64,000 nt of DNA from JASGMR01 sp963664675. GTDB lineage: Bacteria; Thermotogota; Thermotogae; Petrotogales; Kosmotogaceae. A program made the position numbers and the translations under genes. Positions 1 to 8,338 of the stretch are shown one piece after another (positions within the stretch are counted from its first letter, which is position 1; every line of letters starts with the position of its first letter). The notes below the pieces were generated by a model that saw only the letters and a list, made by a program, of their open reading frames with translations, ran no database searches and had not been told where the DNA came from. Location of the stretch: positions 1-64,000 of the forward strand of contig CAXXLB010000002.1 of assembly GCA_963664675.2 (NCBI GenBank). The letters are read 5' to 3'.

Positions 1-5
1 TCAAA

Positions 6-1562
6 ATGAGTTACAGATTGGGAATTGATGTAGGTGGAACCAATACCGATGCGGTAATAATAGATAATGATCTGAAAGTTATAAATAGTGTAAAAACTCC
101 CACCACGGAAGATGTGTCCACAGGAATTAAAAATGCAATCCATCTTGTTTTAGAGAATACTAACATAGACAAAAGATATGTAAAATATTCTATGCTAGGA
201 ACAACTCACTGTACTAATGCGATTGTAGAAAGAAAAAACTTATGTAAAGTGGGAGTTATAAGACTGGGAAAACCAGCAACTATGGCTATAGAACCTATGA
301 TTGACTGGCCGGAAGACCTCTCGAAAGCCGTCAGTGAGAAGTTTGCAATTGTACACGGTGGGTTTGAATTCGATGGAAGGGAAATAGTATCTTTAGATGA
401 AGAAGAAATTAAAATTTTTTTGAATGAAGTGAAGGACAAAGTGGAAGCCATTGCTATAACCGGTGTATTTTCACCTATATCAAATGCTCAGGAGTTGAGG
501 GTTAAAGAATTGGCTGAAGAAGTTATGGGGGATATTCCCGTTTCACTTTCCAGTGAGATAGGGTCTCTCGGTCTTCTTGAGAGAGAGAATGCAGCAATTT
601 TAAATGCATCTTTGTCTAAGGTTGCAAAAAACATCGCATTATCTTTTAAAAAGGCGCTGGAAGAAGAGGGAATTGTGTGCTCGGAAATTTATCTCTGCCA
701 GAATGACGGTACATTGATGTCTCTGGAACACAGTTTGAAATATCCAATATTGACTATAGCCTGCGGACCTACGAATAGTATAAGGGGTGCAGGATATCTA
801 AGCAGTCTTTCAAATGCTTTGGTTTTGGATGTTGGAGGTACTACAAGCGATATAGGGGTAATTATAAATTCTTTTCCAAGGGAGTCAGCTGTGGCCGTTG
901 AAATCGGCGGGGCCAGAACTAATTTCCGAATGCCTGATCTTATTTCGATTGCGCTTGGCGGTGGAACCGTTGTGAAGGAAGAGGATGGCAGGGTCGTTTT
1001 AGGTCCCGAAAGTGTTGGATATAAAATTACCGAAGAAGCACTGGTATTCGGAGGGAAAACACTTACTACAACTGACATTGCTGTCAGATTAGGGATGGCA
1101 GACATTGGAGATAAAAACAAGGTTTCACATATAGATTTAGGTTTTGCCAACAAAGTGAAAGATGAGATGTATAATCTTATTTTGAAATATATTGATAATA
1201 TAAAATTGAGCAATGATAAGGCCCCTTTAATTTTGGTCGGGGGAGGATCGATATTGATTCCAGAAAAGATTGAGGGTATTTCGGAAGTAATTTGTCCGGA
1301 AAATCATTCTGTGGCAAATGCTATAGGAGCTGCTATCGCGCAGGTCAGTGGACAATGTGAAAAAGTCTACTCTCTGGTAAAGATTTCCAGAGATGATGCC
1401 ATATCCGAGGCCAGGGAAAAGGCGATAAAGGAAGCTATAGATGCCGGGGCAGATGAAAAAAGTGTTGAAATAGTCGAAGTCGAGGATATTCCTCTGGCAT
1501 ATCTTCCGGGAAATGCAACGAGGATAAAGGTAAAAGCAGCAGGAAATTTAAAAAGTATTTAA
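6..1562 (+). CDS. HyuA-type hydantoinase/oxoprolinase family protein (short form)
   Basis: Actin-fold ATP-dependent amidohydrolase family that opens cyclic amides such as hydantoins or 5-oxoproline. The N-terminus has the phosphate-1 motif GIDVGGTNTDAV (about residues 7-18), a second loop LDVGGTTSDIG (about 277-287) and a third glycine-rich stretch ILVGGGSILIP near 410, the pattern of HyuA_N plus Hydantoinase_A. At 518 residues it is shorter than the usual 650-700 residue HyuA and lacks the C-terminal extension. It starts 5 bases into the window, so its own ribosome site is not visible. It is followed 47 bp later by a peptide-type ABC importer on the same strand, so the imported compound may be its substrate (inference). 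Exact substrate unknown. Confidence 0.8.
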   Translation: MSYRLGIDVGGTNTDAVIIDNDLKVINSVKTPTTEDVSTGIKNAIHLVLENTNIDKRYVKYSMLGTTHCTNAIVERKNLCKVGVIRLGKPATMAIEPMIDWPEDLSKAVSEKFAIVHGGFEFDGREIVSLDEEEIKIFLNEVKDKVEAIAITGVFSPISNAQELRVKELAEEVMGDIPVSLSSEIGSLGLLERENAAILNASLSKVAKNIALSFKKALEEEGIVCSEIYLCQNDGTLMSLEHSLKYPILTIACGPTNSIRGAGYLSSLSNALVLDVGGTTSDIGVIINSFPRESAVAVEIGGARTNFRMPDLISIALGGGTVVKEEDGRVVLGPESVGYKITEEALVFGGKTLTTTDIAVRLGMADIGDKNKVSHIDLGFANKVKDEMYNLILKYIDNIKLSNDKAPLILVGGGSILIPEKIEGISEVICPENHSVANAIGAAIAQVSGQCEKVYSLVKISRDDAISEAREKAIKEAIDAGADEKSVEIVEVEDIPLAYLPGNATRIKVKAAGNLKSI

Positions 1563-1609
1563 CTTATATTATTTGTGATCATTTTATCTAATGTGAAGGG
1601 AGAACTTTT

Positions 1610-3187
1610 ATGAAGAAAATCCTTGTTATCTTTTTATTTGTACTATGTGGTTTAGTAGTTTTGGGTAAAAGTGTTATAAGAACAACACAAGATTGGCCCA
1701 CTTATTTTGATCCGGCCGTAGGTAGTGATCTTTCAGACACAATCGCTATGGTTAATTTCTATGATACGCTTGTATTCCCGCAAATTGATGGCGCGATTAA
1801 ACCATTTGTGGCGGAAGATTGGGAAGTGTCCGAAGATGGGCTCACTTATACATTTTCATTGAGAGATGATGTGGCTTTTCATAGTGGGAACAAGTTAACG
1901 GCTGAGGATGTTGCTTACTCAATGAACAGACTTCTCGATATCGGGGAAGGGTTTGCATATCTTTTTGCACCATATGTTGAAAATGCTCAGGCAGTCGATG
2001 AATCGACGGTGAAGTTCAATTTAAAACAGCCATTCGGTCCTTTTATTCTCGCACTGGCAAGGTTGTATATAGTTGATAAAGCGACTGTTCAGGAGAATGC
2101 GAAAGAAGGTTCCTATGGAGAAAATGGTGATTATGGAAGAAACTGGCTTCTGACAAATGATGCCGGATCGGGACCGTATATGGTCGAAGATGTGAAGATG
2201 GAAGAGTATGTAAAGGGTGTTAAGTTCGATGAATACTGGGGAGGCTGGGAAGAAGGCGCTCCGGAACATTTCATTGAAATGGGAACCGTTGAACCCATAA
2301 CCGTGAGAACTCTGATGGGAAAGAAAGAACTTGAAATTACAGACAACACACAGCCGATTGAAAATTATGAGGCGATGGATGAGCTTCCCGGAGTAGATAT
2401 TGCACTGGTTCCAAATGGTATGGCATTCGTTATTTCTCTGCATACACAAAAAGCCCCTACTGACGATATTCATTTCAGAAAAGCTCTTGCGTATTTACTC
2501 GATTATGACGTATGTACAGAATATATTTATCCCGGTTCTTTACAGTCTGTGGGTCCTGTAACAGCGAGTGTACCAGGACATTCCGAAGTTTTTCAGTATT
2601 CGTTTGATTTAGCGAAAGCTGAAGAAGAATTGAAGCAATCTAAGTATTATGGACAGCTTGATGATTATCCTATTGACTTAAGCTGGGCTGCAGAGGCTCC
2701 TGAAGAAGAAAAAATCGCCCTGCTGTTTCAGGCAGGTTGTGCACAACTGGGAATAACCGTGAAAATAAATAAAAAACCTTTCGGATCTATGATAGCCGAT
2801 GCTGCGAGTAAGGAAACAACTCCAAATGCTGCTATAATTCTCGTTGCTCCGCATTATGCGGAAGCAGGAAGCATGCTTCATTCAAGATATCACTCCAGTT
2901 CATGCGGAACATGGGAACAGAATGAATGGCTGCAAAGTGATGAAATAGACGTTTTGATCAACGATGCCCTTTCTACAGCGGATACCAAAGAGAGATTTGC
3001 AAAGTACGCTGTAATTCAGGAAAAGCTGGTTGAACTCTGTCCGACAATATGGATGTTCGATTTTGCTGAGAGAAGAGCATATCAGGATTATGTTGATTGG
3101 CCAACTGTTGACTATTTAAATGAAGGGAAGATCCCAAAAAATATTTCCGGTTATGAATTGTATTTCCACGATATGAAAATTAAATAA
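1610..3187 (+). CDS. ABC transporter substrate-binding protein, family 5 (peptide/nickel type)
   Basis: Periplasmic binding protein of the SBP_bac_5 family, which captures di/oligopeptides, nickel or related solutes for an ABC importer. A signal peptide covers about residues 1-20 (two Lys, hydrophobic core, ending LVVLGK). The family's mature start is clear: SLRDDVAFHSG near residue 86 and TAEDVAYSMNRLLD near 99. Length 525 is normal. A GAAGGGAG ribosome site precedes the ATG. The permease and ATPase genes follow in order, separated only by a strong hairpin. The ligand cannot be read from the sequence; the upstream HyuA-type gene hints at cyclic amides or peptides. Confidence 0.9.
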   Translation: MKKILVIFLFVLCGLVVLGKSVIRTTQDWPTYFDPAVGSDLSDTIAMVNFYDTLVFPQIDGAIKPFVAEDWEVSEDGLTYTFSLRDDVAFHSGNKLTAEDVAYSMNRLLDIGEGFAYLFAPYVENAQAVDESTVKFNLKQPFGPFILALARLYIVDKATVQENAKEGSYGENGDYGRNWLLTNDAGSGPYMVEDVKMEEYVKGVKFDEYWGGWEEGAPEHFIEMGTVEPITVRTLMGKKELEITDNTQPIENYEAMDELPGVDIALVPNGMAFVISLHTQKAPTDDIHFRKALAYLLDYDVCTEYIYPGSLQSVGPVTASVPGHSEVFQYSFDLAKAEEELKQSKYYGQLDDYPIDLSWAAEAPEEEKIALLFQAGCAQLGITVKINKKPFGSMIADAASKETTPNAAIILVAPHYAEAGSMLHSRYHSSSCGTWEQNEWLQSDEIDVLINDALSTADTKERFAKYAVIQEKLVELCPTIWMFDFAERRAYQDYVDWPTVDYLNEGKIPKNISGYELYFHDMKIK

Positions 3188-3200
3188 TATGGATAAAATT

Positions 3201-3225
3201 CAGGGGAGACTATTACTCTCCCCTG
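3201..3225 (+). terminator. Intra-operon hairpin after the SBP gene
   Basis: Perfect 9-bp stem (CAGGGGAGA pairing with TCTCCCCTG) and a 7-nt loop, 13 bases after the stop codon of the binding protein. No real T-tract follows, so it probably acts as an attenuator or a 3' RNA stabiliser that gives more SBP than permease transcript. Confidence 0.7.
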
Positions 3226-3252
3226 CTATTTATAGTGCTTGGAGGAATTCTT

Positions 3253-4284
3253 ATGAAAATGAGTAAATATATAATTAAGAGATTTCTCTATTCCATTCTT
3301 GTACTTTTAGGATTATCTATAATCATATTCGTAATAAGTAGAATTGTTCCTGGAGATCCAGCAAGAATGGCATTGGGACCGAGAGCACCCGAATATGCCG
3401 TTGAAAATTTAAGAAATGAGATGCATCTCGACGAACCGCTATACATGCAATATGTACTTTGGTTGGGAGATGCATTAAAGGGTGATTTTGGACAATCTCT
3501 GGTAACTCGAAGAGCGGTTGCGGAAGACATAATTGAATTTCTTCCCGCTACCATGGAAATAGTAATTGTTTCAGCTTTGATAGTTGTGTTTGTTGGAATC
3601 AATCTTGGAATATTATCTGCAAGATTTTCAAATAGATGGTTTGATGGGGTTATACGTGTCTTTTCCTATTTAGGGATAGTTACCCCTGCATTTGTATGGG
3701 CGATAATATTTATTTTAATCTTTGGATATACCTTGCCTATTTTTCCCACAATCGGACGGCTATCGTCGGAAATTGTACCACCACAGAGTATAACAGGAAT
3801 GTATATGATCGATGGTTTGATCACAGGCAATTTTGCCGCCGCCGGCGATGCCTTCATGCATATTTTTCTTCCGGCACTTGCTCTATCAATGGGGCCTGCA
3901 GCACAGGCTGCAAGAATCACCAGGTCAAGTATGACAGAAAATGAAAAAAAAGATTATATTACTTCTGCCAGAGCATTCGGTATACCACAAAAAATCATTA
4001 TGAAACACCAGCTTCTAAAACCTTCACTGATACCTACCGTATCGGTTATGGCACTTGATATAGCATCATTGATTGGGAATGCTTTTCTGGTAGAATTGCT
4101 GTTCAATTTTCCCGGTCTGTCAAGATATGGAGTCACAGCGATGCTGAACAAAGATTTACCTGCAATTTCTGCCGTAGTACTGGTTCTGGGAATATTTTAC
4201 ATACTGGCAAATATCGTGATAGATATAATAGTTTCATTTTTGGATCCGAGAATAAGGTCATTTGGAGGTGTACAAAATGCATGA
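3253..4284 (+). CDS. ABC transporter permease, DppB-like
   Basis: First membrane subunit of the peptide-type importer. About six membrane helices, with the typical N-terminus KYIIKRFLYSILVLLGLSII and the cytoplasmic EAA-loop region around ITSARAFGIPQKIIMKHQLL. The ATG at 3253 is preferred because GGAGG lies 7 bases ahead of it; an in-frame GTG at 3235 would lie upstream of that site. 343 residues, normal for the family. Overlaps the next permease by 8 bp, which suggests translational coupling. Confidence 0.92.
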   Translation: MKMSKYIIKRFLYSILVLLGLSIIIFVISRIVPGDPARMALGPRAPEYAVENLRNEMHLDEPLYMQYVLWLGDALKGDFGQSLVTRRAVAEDIIEFLPATMEIVIVSALIVVFVGINLGILSARFSNRWFDGVIRVFSYLGIVTPAFVWAIIFILIFGYTLPIFPTIGRLSSEIVPPQSITGMYMIDGLITGNFAAAGDAFMHIFLPALALSMGPAAQAARITRSSMTENEKKDYITSARAFGIPQKIIMKHQLLKPSLIPTVSVMALDIASLIGNAFLVELLFNFPGLSRYGVTAMLNKDLPAISAVVLVLGIFYILANIVIDIIVSFLDPRIRSFGGVQNA

Positions 4285-5164
4285 CAATTCTATAACACTC
4301 ACAAAGACTAAAAAAAGAAAAAATAATCTGAATAAACTCTGGTATAAATTTTCCAGAAATAAGCTATCCGTAGTGGGTTTAATAATTGTATTCGCAGTGA
4401 TTTTTCTTGCGGTTTTTGCACCCTTTGTCACACCTTATCCAAAACAGGCGGGAAGTTTCGTAGACTTTAGAAACTCCGGTAAAGGTCCGAGTCTACAGCA
4501 TTGGTTCGGCACGGATGTTGTAGGAAGGGATATTTTGACCAGGATAATTTTCGCCCTGAGAGGTGCACTCACAATGGGAATAATTTCACTGGCAATTGTT
4601 GTTCCTGTTGGCGTCACTGCAGGATTATTGGCCGGGTATTATGCCGGAACGTGGGCTGATACTTTGATAATGAGAATTACAGATGTATTTTTGGCTATTC
4701 CTCCTCTTATACTGGCTTTAGCTATTGCGGCCATGCTTGAACCCACCCTCACGAATTCACTTCTCGCTATAAGTCTGGCCTGGTGGCCGTGGTACGCAAG
4801 ATTAGTTTATGGGATGGCCTCTTCCATAAGAAACGAGCCTTTTATTAAAGCTGCGGATTTTATAGGGGCAGGAAAAACACACATAATGTTCAGGGAAATG
4901 CTTCCCAATTTTTTAGCTCCTATTCTGACGAAGATTACGCTGGACATGGGATGGATAATTTTAATGGGGGCAACTTTGAGTTTTGTCGGTTTAGGAGAAC
5001 AACCTCCCACCCCCGCACTTGGGAATATGGTTTCCGATGGTGCAAAATACCTTCCTGAGAAGTGGTGGATATCGGTTTTTCCCGCTTTGGCAATCATGAT
5101 AATAATTTTAGGATTTAACTTACTCGGTGATGGAGTAAGAGATATGCTGTCTACCGAGGAGTGA
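4277..5164 (+). CDS. ABC transporter permease, DppC-like
   Basis: Second membrane subunit of the same importer. A cytoplasmic basic N-terminus is followed by a helix around residues 30-52, then the periplasmic loop with HWFGTDVVGRDILTR, a hallmark of DppC/OppC, and the five-helix core. The ATG at 4277 has a GGAGGTG site just upstream; the in-frame TTG at 4262 would sit in front of that site. 295 residues. It overlaps dppB-like by 8 bp and the ATPase gene follows at once. Confidence 0.92.
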   Translation: MHDNSITLTKTKKRKNNLNKLWYKFSRNKLSVVGLIIVFAVIFLAVFAPFVTPYPKQAGSFVDFRNSGKGPSLQHWFGTDVVGRDILTRIIFALRGALTMGIISLAIVVPVGVTAGLLAGYYAGTWADTLIMRITDVFLAIPPLILALAIAAMLEPTLTNSLLAISLAWWPWYARLVYGMASSIRNEPFIKAADFIGAGKTHIMFREMLPNFLAPILTKITLDMGWIILMGATLSFVGLGEQPPTPALGNMVSDGAKYLPEKWWISVFPALAIMIIILGFNLLGDGVRDMLSTEE

Positions 5165-5169
5165 TGGGT

Positions 5170-6138
5170 ATGGTCGAAAAGCTTTTGGAAATAAAAGATT
5201 TATATATAAATTACAAAACATATAATGGAACGTTGAAGGTTCTGAATGGCATTAATCTTTATGTGAGAAAGGGCGAAAAAATAGGATTGGTTGGCGAAAC
5301 CGGGTGCGGAAAGACAACTGTTTTAAAATCCGTACTGAGAGTATTGGACGAAAACTCAAGAATTGAAAGAGGAAAAATATCTTATAGAAGCAGTGATCTT
5401 TTAAAGTTGAAGCAAAACGCTTTGAGCAAAATCAGAACCAAAGAAATAAGTATGATATTTCAGGATCCGAGTTCGGCTTTAAATCCTGTATATACAATCG
5501 GACAGCAGATGGATTATATTTTGAAATATTCCGGTGTTAAGAAAAGAAGGGAAAAAATGATCGAGGCCCTTAAATTCGTCAAGTTACCTGATCCCGAAAG
5601 AATGTGTGAAAGTTATCCATTTCAATTGAGTGGTGGTATGAGACAGAGAGTTTGTATTGCAATGGCTTTAGCGGTTGAAAAAAATCTTTTGATGGCCGAT
5701 GAACCCACGACTAATCTTGATGTTACCATTCAGGATCAGATATTGAAACTGATAAAAAATTTATCGGAAAAAAGAGAGCTCTCATTAGTTCTTGTAACGC
5801 ATTCATTGGGTGTTGCGAGGGAGATAACCGACCGTGTTTATGTAATGTACGCCGGAAACATTGTTGAAACAGGTAATTCCAAAACATTTTTTGAATCGCC
5901 GAAACATCCGTATACAGTCGGGTTGTTGGAATCACTTCCAAAGTTAACCGGTGAAAAAATGGCTGAGGGGATAAAGGGAAGATTGCCGAATTATCTGAAG
6001 CCGCCCGAAGGGTGCAGGTTCAATCAGCGATGTGAAAATGCGATGGATGTATGTTTTAAAAAGAAGCCCGGAGTTTATAAGATCGGAGACAATCATCTGG
6101 TTTCATGTTTCTTATATGAGAAGGGGAAAAATTTATGA
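5170..6138 (+). CDS. ABC transporter ATP-binding protein, DppD-like
   Basis: One of two ATPases driving the importer. Walker A GETGCGKTT, Q-loop region MIFQDPSSALNP, signature LSGGMRQR, Walker B LLMADEPTT and a switch histidine in VTHSLG are all intact. The C-terminus has the oligopeptide-type Cys-rich extension (CRFNQRCENAMDVC, then a last Cys). Starts at 5161 (GTG), 5164 (ATG) and 5170 (ATG) are possible; GAGGAG at 5156-5161 is best spaced for 5170, while 5164 would overlap the previous stop. 322 residues with the chosen start. Confidence 0.92.
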   Translation: MVEKLLEIKDLYINYKTYNGTLKVLNGINLYVRKGEKIGLVGETGCGKTTVLKSVLRVLDENSRIERGKISYRSSDLLKLKQNALSKIRTKEISMIFQDPSSALNPVYTIGQQMDYILKYSGVKKRREKMIEALKFVKLPDPERMCESYPFQLSGGMRQRVCIAMALAVEKNLLMADEPTTNLDVTIQDQILKLIKNLSEKRELSLVLVTHSLGVAREITDRVYVMYAGNIVETGNSKTFFESPKHPYTVGLLESLPKLTGEKMAEGIKGRLPNYLKPPEGCRFNQRCENAMDVCFKKKPGVYKIGDNHLVSCFLYEKGKNL

Positions 6139-7100
6139 GTGACACAATTCTAAAAGTAAACGGACTGAAAAAGTATTTTAAAACTAAAAAAAAGAATAAA
6201 TTTGTCAAAGCCATAGATGGCATTGATTTTGAATTGAAAAGGGGAGAATTACTGGGTCTCGTCGGGGAATCGGGTTCGGGTAAAAGTACGACGGCATATG
6301 TGATCATGGGTATGTATTCTCCTACCGATGGAAAAGTGTTTTTTAACGATAAAGATATTTCTGTTATAACTCAGAAGCGCCCCTTGAGTCTTAAAAAAGA
6401 AATACAGATAGTGTTTCAGGATCCGGGTACTTCTCTCAATCCCCAGAGTTCCATTGGAAACATCCTGTCTTTACCTATAAAAATTCACCAGAAGAAATCG
6501 GGAAAAGAGCTAAGGGACAAAGTGATAGAAAACCTTGAAAAGGTGGAACTGCCGCCCGAATATTATAATATGCATCCAAGGGAAATAGGCGGAGGAGAAA
6601 AACAACTTGTGGCCCTTGCAAGAGCTCTTGGATCCAATCCTTCTTTCATCGTTTTGGATGAACCCACATCCGCACTGGATGTTTCGGTTCAGGCGAAGAT
6701 AATAGGAACTCTGAAAAAAATTCAGGAAGAGATGAATCTATCTTATCTTTTTATAACCCATGATTTGAGTTTAATGAGGAATATAGCCGATAGAGTGGCG
6801 ATTATGTATTTGGGGAAAATCGTTGAAATTGGCCCTGTGGAAACATTGTTTGAGAATCCGGATCATCCTTATACCCAGATGCTCATCTCATCCATTCCAG
6901 TTGTCACTCTGGAAGAAGACAAAATAAAACCTAAACAGATAGAATCGAAAGGGGAAATACCCAGTCCCGTTGATATACCTCCCGGATGTGGTTTCCAAAC
7001 GAGATGTCCTTTCGTGATGGATAGATGCAAAAAAGAAGAACCAAAGATGATCGATGTTTCAAATGAACATAAAGTTAAATGTTTTTTGCTTGAAAAATAG
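6135..7100 (+). CDS. ABC transporter ATP-binding protein, DppF-like
   Basis: Second ATPase of the importer, overlapping the first by 4 bp (ATGA). Walker A GESGSGKST, Walker B FIVLDEPTSALD and the Cys-containing oligopeptide-type C-terminus (CGFQTRCPFVMDRC) are present. The ABC signature is unusual, IGGGEKQ where LSGGQ is expected, which could make one of the two composite ATP sites weaker. Last gene of the operon; a rho-independent terminator follows within 25 bp. Confidence 0.92.
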   Translation: MSDTILKVNGLKKYFKTKKKNKFVKAIDGIDFELKRGELLGLVGESGSGKSTTAYVIMGMYSPTDGKVFFNDKDISVITQKRPLSLKKEIQIVFQDPGTSLNPQSSIGNILSLPIKIHQKKSGKELRDKVIENLEKVELPPEYYNMHPREIGGGEKQLVALARALGSNPSFIVLDEPTSALDVSVQAKIIGTLKKIQEEMNLSYLFITHDLSLMRNIADRVAIMYLGKIVEIGPVETLFENPDHPYTQMLISSIPVVTLEEDKIKPKQIESKGEIPSPVDIPPGCGFQTRCPFVMDRCKKEEPKMIDVSNEHKVKCFLLEK

Positions 7101-7127
7101 GAATCGCCCGGTGCGATTCCCTTTTTT
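7100..7127 (+). terminator. Rho-independent terminator of the peptide ABC operon
   Basis: GGAATCG pairs with CGATTCC across a 7-nt loop, followed by a run of six T. It starts at the last base of the DppF-like stop codon. Confidence 0.85.
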
Positions 7128-7203
7128 ATAGGGATAATTGACATATTTTTTGTATAATTTAAAAAATATTCGTTGATTTCATTGAGCAAGAAAAGGAGAA
7201 AAA

Positions 7204-8331
7204 ATGAATAATATCCATTTGAGAGATTTTTTATCCGATCATGTTTCGGTTGAAAGAGTTGTGAAAATAGACTTTGAGCCTGAAGTGGTATATATAGAAG
7301 AGGGACGGGAAAATAATTATCTGAATTTTGATTTTACTATTGAAAATTTAATCGAAGACCCTCTCATTCTCAGGTTCATTAAAGTTGCCGTATATGATAA
7401 AAAAGGTGTTTTACTGACTTACAGGTATTTGAATCATAACGGTGTGGGTGTTCCCGGAATTTATTCTCTTGGAAATTATACCTTTTCCCCGGGAAAAAAG
7501 ATCGATCTGTTCAATCCTTTTTATATTTTTTCAAAGAATCTTTCAATAGATTATCTGAGGTACATGTTCACTTTTTATGATGAGAAGAATAAAAAAGAAT
7601 ATTATTATGGAAATATCTTTTTAAATCCGGTTTTTTACAAACAGAAGACAAAACTCTCCGTCCCGTTAAAAGGTTTGATGACCATTCTGGACGGGCACGA
7701 CTATTATTCTCACCACAGAAGATTCGCCATGAATTTAGTCCGGGAAGTAACAGACAATCAGTTTTTTTCGAATTTCAGCCGGTATGGACTTGATTTTGTC
7801 CTCGTAGGTGATGACGGTAATTTGAGAAAAATGAATGAGGAAGAGAAAGAGAAAAATTATGATTTTCACTTCACGGATATAAAAAAATTTTATACGCATG
7901 AGACTGATGTATATTCACCGGCCGACGGCACAGTTGTTGAAATTGTGAACGAATTGGAAGATCTGTATTTCGAGGAGTTTAATCTGGAATCGGCCGTGAA
8001 GAGAAATGCAATGAAAGAGATTGCCGGAAATCATGTAATCATAAAACATAATGAAAATGAGTACAGTCACCTTTTTCATCTGTTGAGGAAGAGTGTTTGT
8101 GTGAATAAAGGAGAAAGAGTAAAAAGAGGACAAAAAATTGGAAAGGTCGGTTTTTCAGGTGCTTCTACCGTTTATTCACATCTTCATTATGGATTAATGG
8201 ACGGCGCGGATTTTTTAAAGAGCAGTCCCATGCCATGTAAATTTTCGAATGTTACTCTGTTGATAAATGGGAAAAAAGAGTTTTTTTCTTCGATATCCCT
8301 CGATACAGCGGATTTCATTCTTAATGAATGA
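7204..8331 (+). CDS. M23 (LytM-type) peptidase domain protein
   Basis: The N-terminal 200 residues are of unknown fold. The C-terminal part carries the lysostaphin/M23 signature in order: a His-x-x-Asp-like metal region (THETDVYSPADGTVVEI, about 237-253), GNHVIIKH, then GERVKRGQKIGKVGFSG and finally HLHYG near 330. M23 enzymes are zinc endopeptidases that cut peptidoglycan crosslinks. No signal peptide is evident, so it may be cytoplasmic or not a wall enzyme; some homologues are catalytically silent. AAGGAG lies 6 bases ahead of the ATG. It stands alone between a terminator and a convergent gene. Confidence 0.75.
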   Translation: MNNIHLRDFLSDHVSVERVVKIDFEPEVVYIEEGRENNYLNFDFTIENLIEDPLILRFIKVAVYDKKGVLLTYRYLNHNGVGVPGIYSLGNYTFSPGKKIDLFNPFYIFSKNLSIDYLRYMFTFYDEKNKKEYYYGNIFLNPVFYKQKTKLSVPLKGLMTILDGHDYYSHHRRFAMNLVREVTDNQFFSNFSRYGLDFVLVGDDGNLRKMNEEEKEKNYDFHFTDIKKFYTHETDVYSPADGTVVEIVNELEDLYFEEFNLESAVKRNAMKEIAGNHVIIKHNENEYSHLFHLLRKSVCVNKGERVKRGQKIGKVGFSGASTVYSHLHYGLMDGADFLKSSPMPCKFSNVTLLINGKKEFFSSISLDTADFILNE

Positions 8332-8338
8332 TAATTTT

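Noticed and set aside
7138..7158. TTGACA and TATAAT before the M23 gene as a promoter
   Set aside because: The spacer is only 9 bp, so the two boxes cannot form one sigma-70 type promoter; TATAAT alone may still act.
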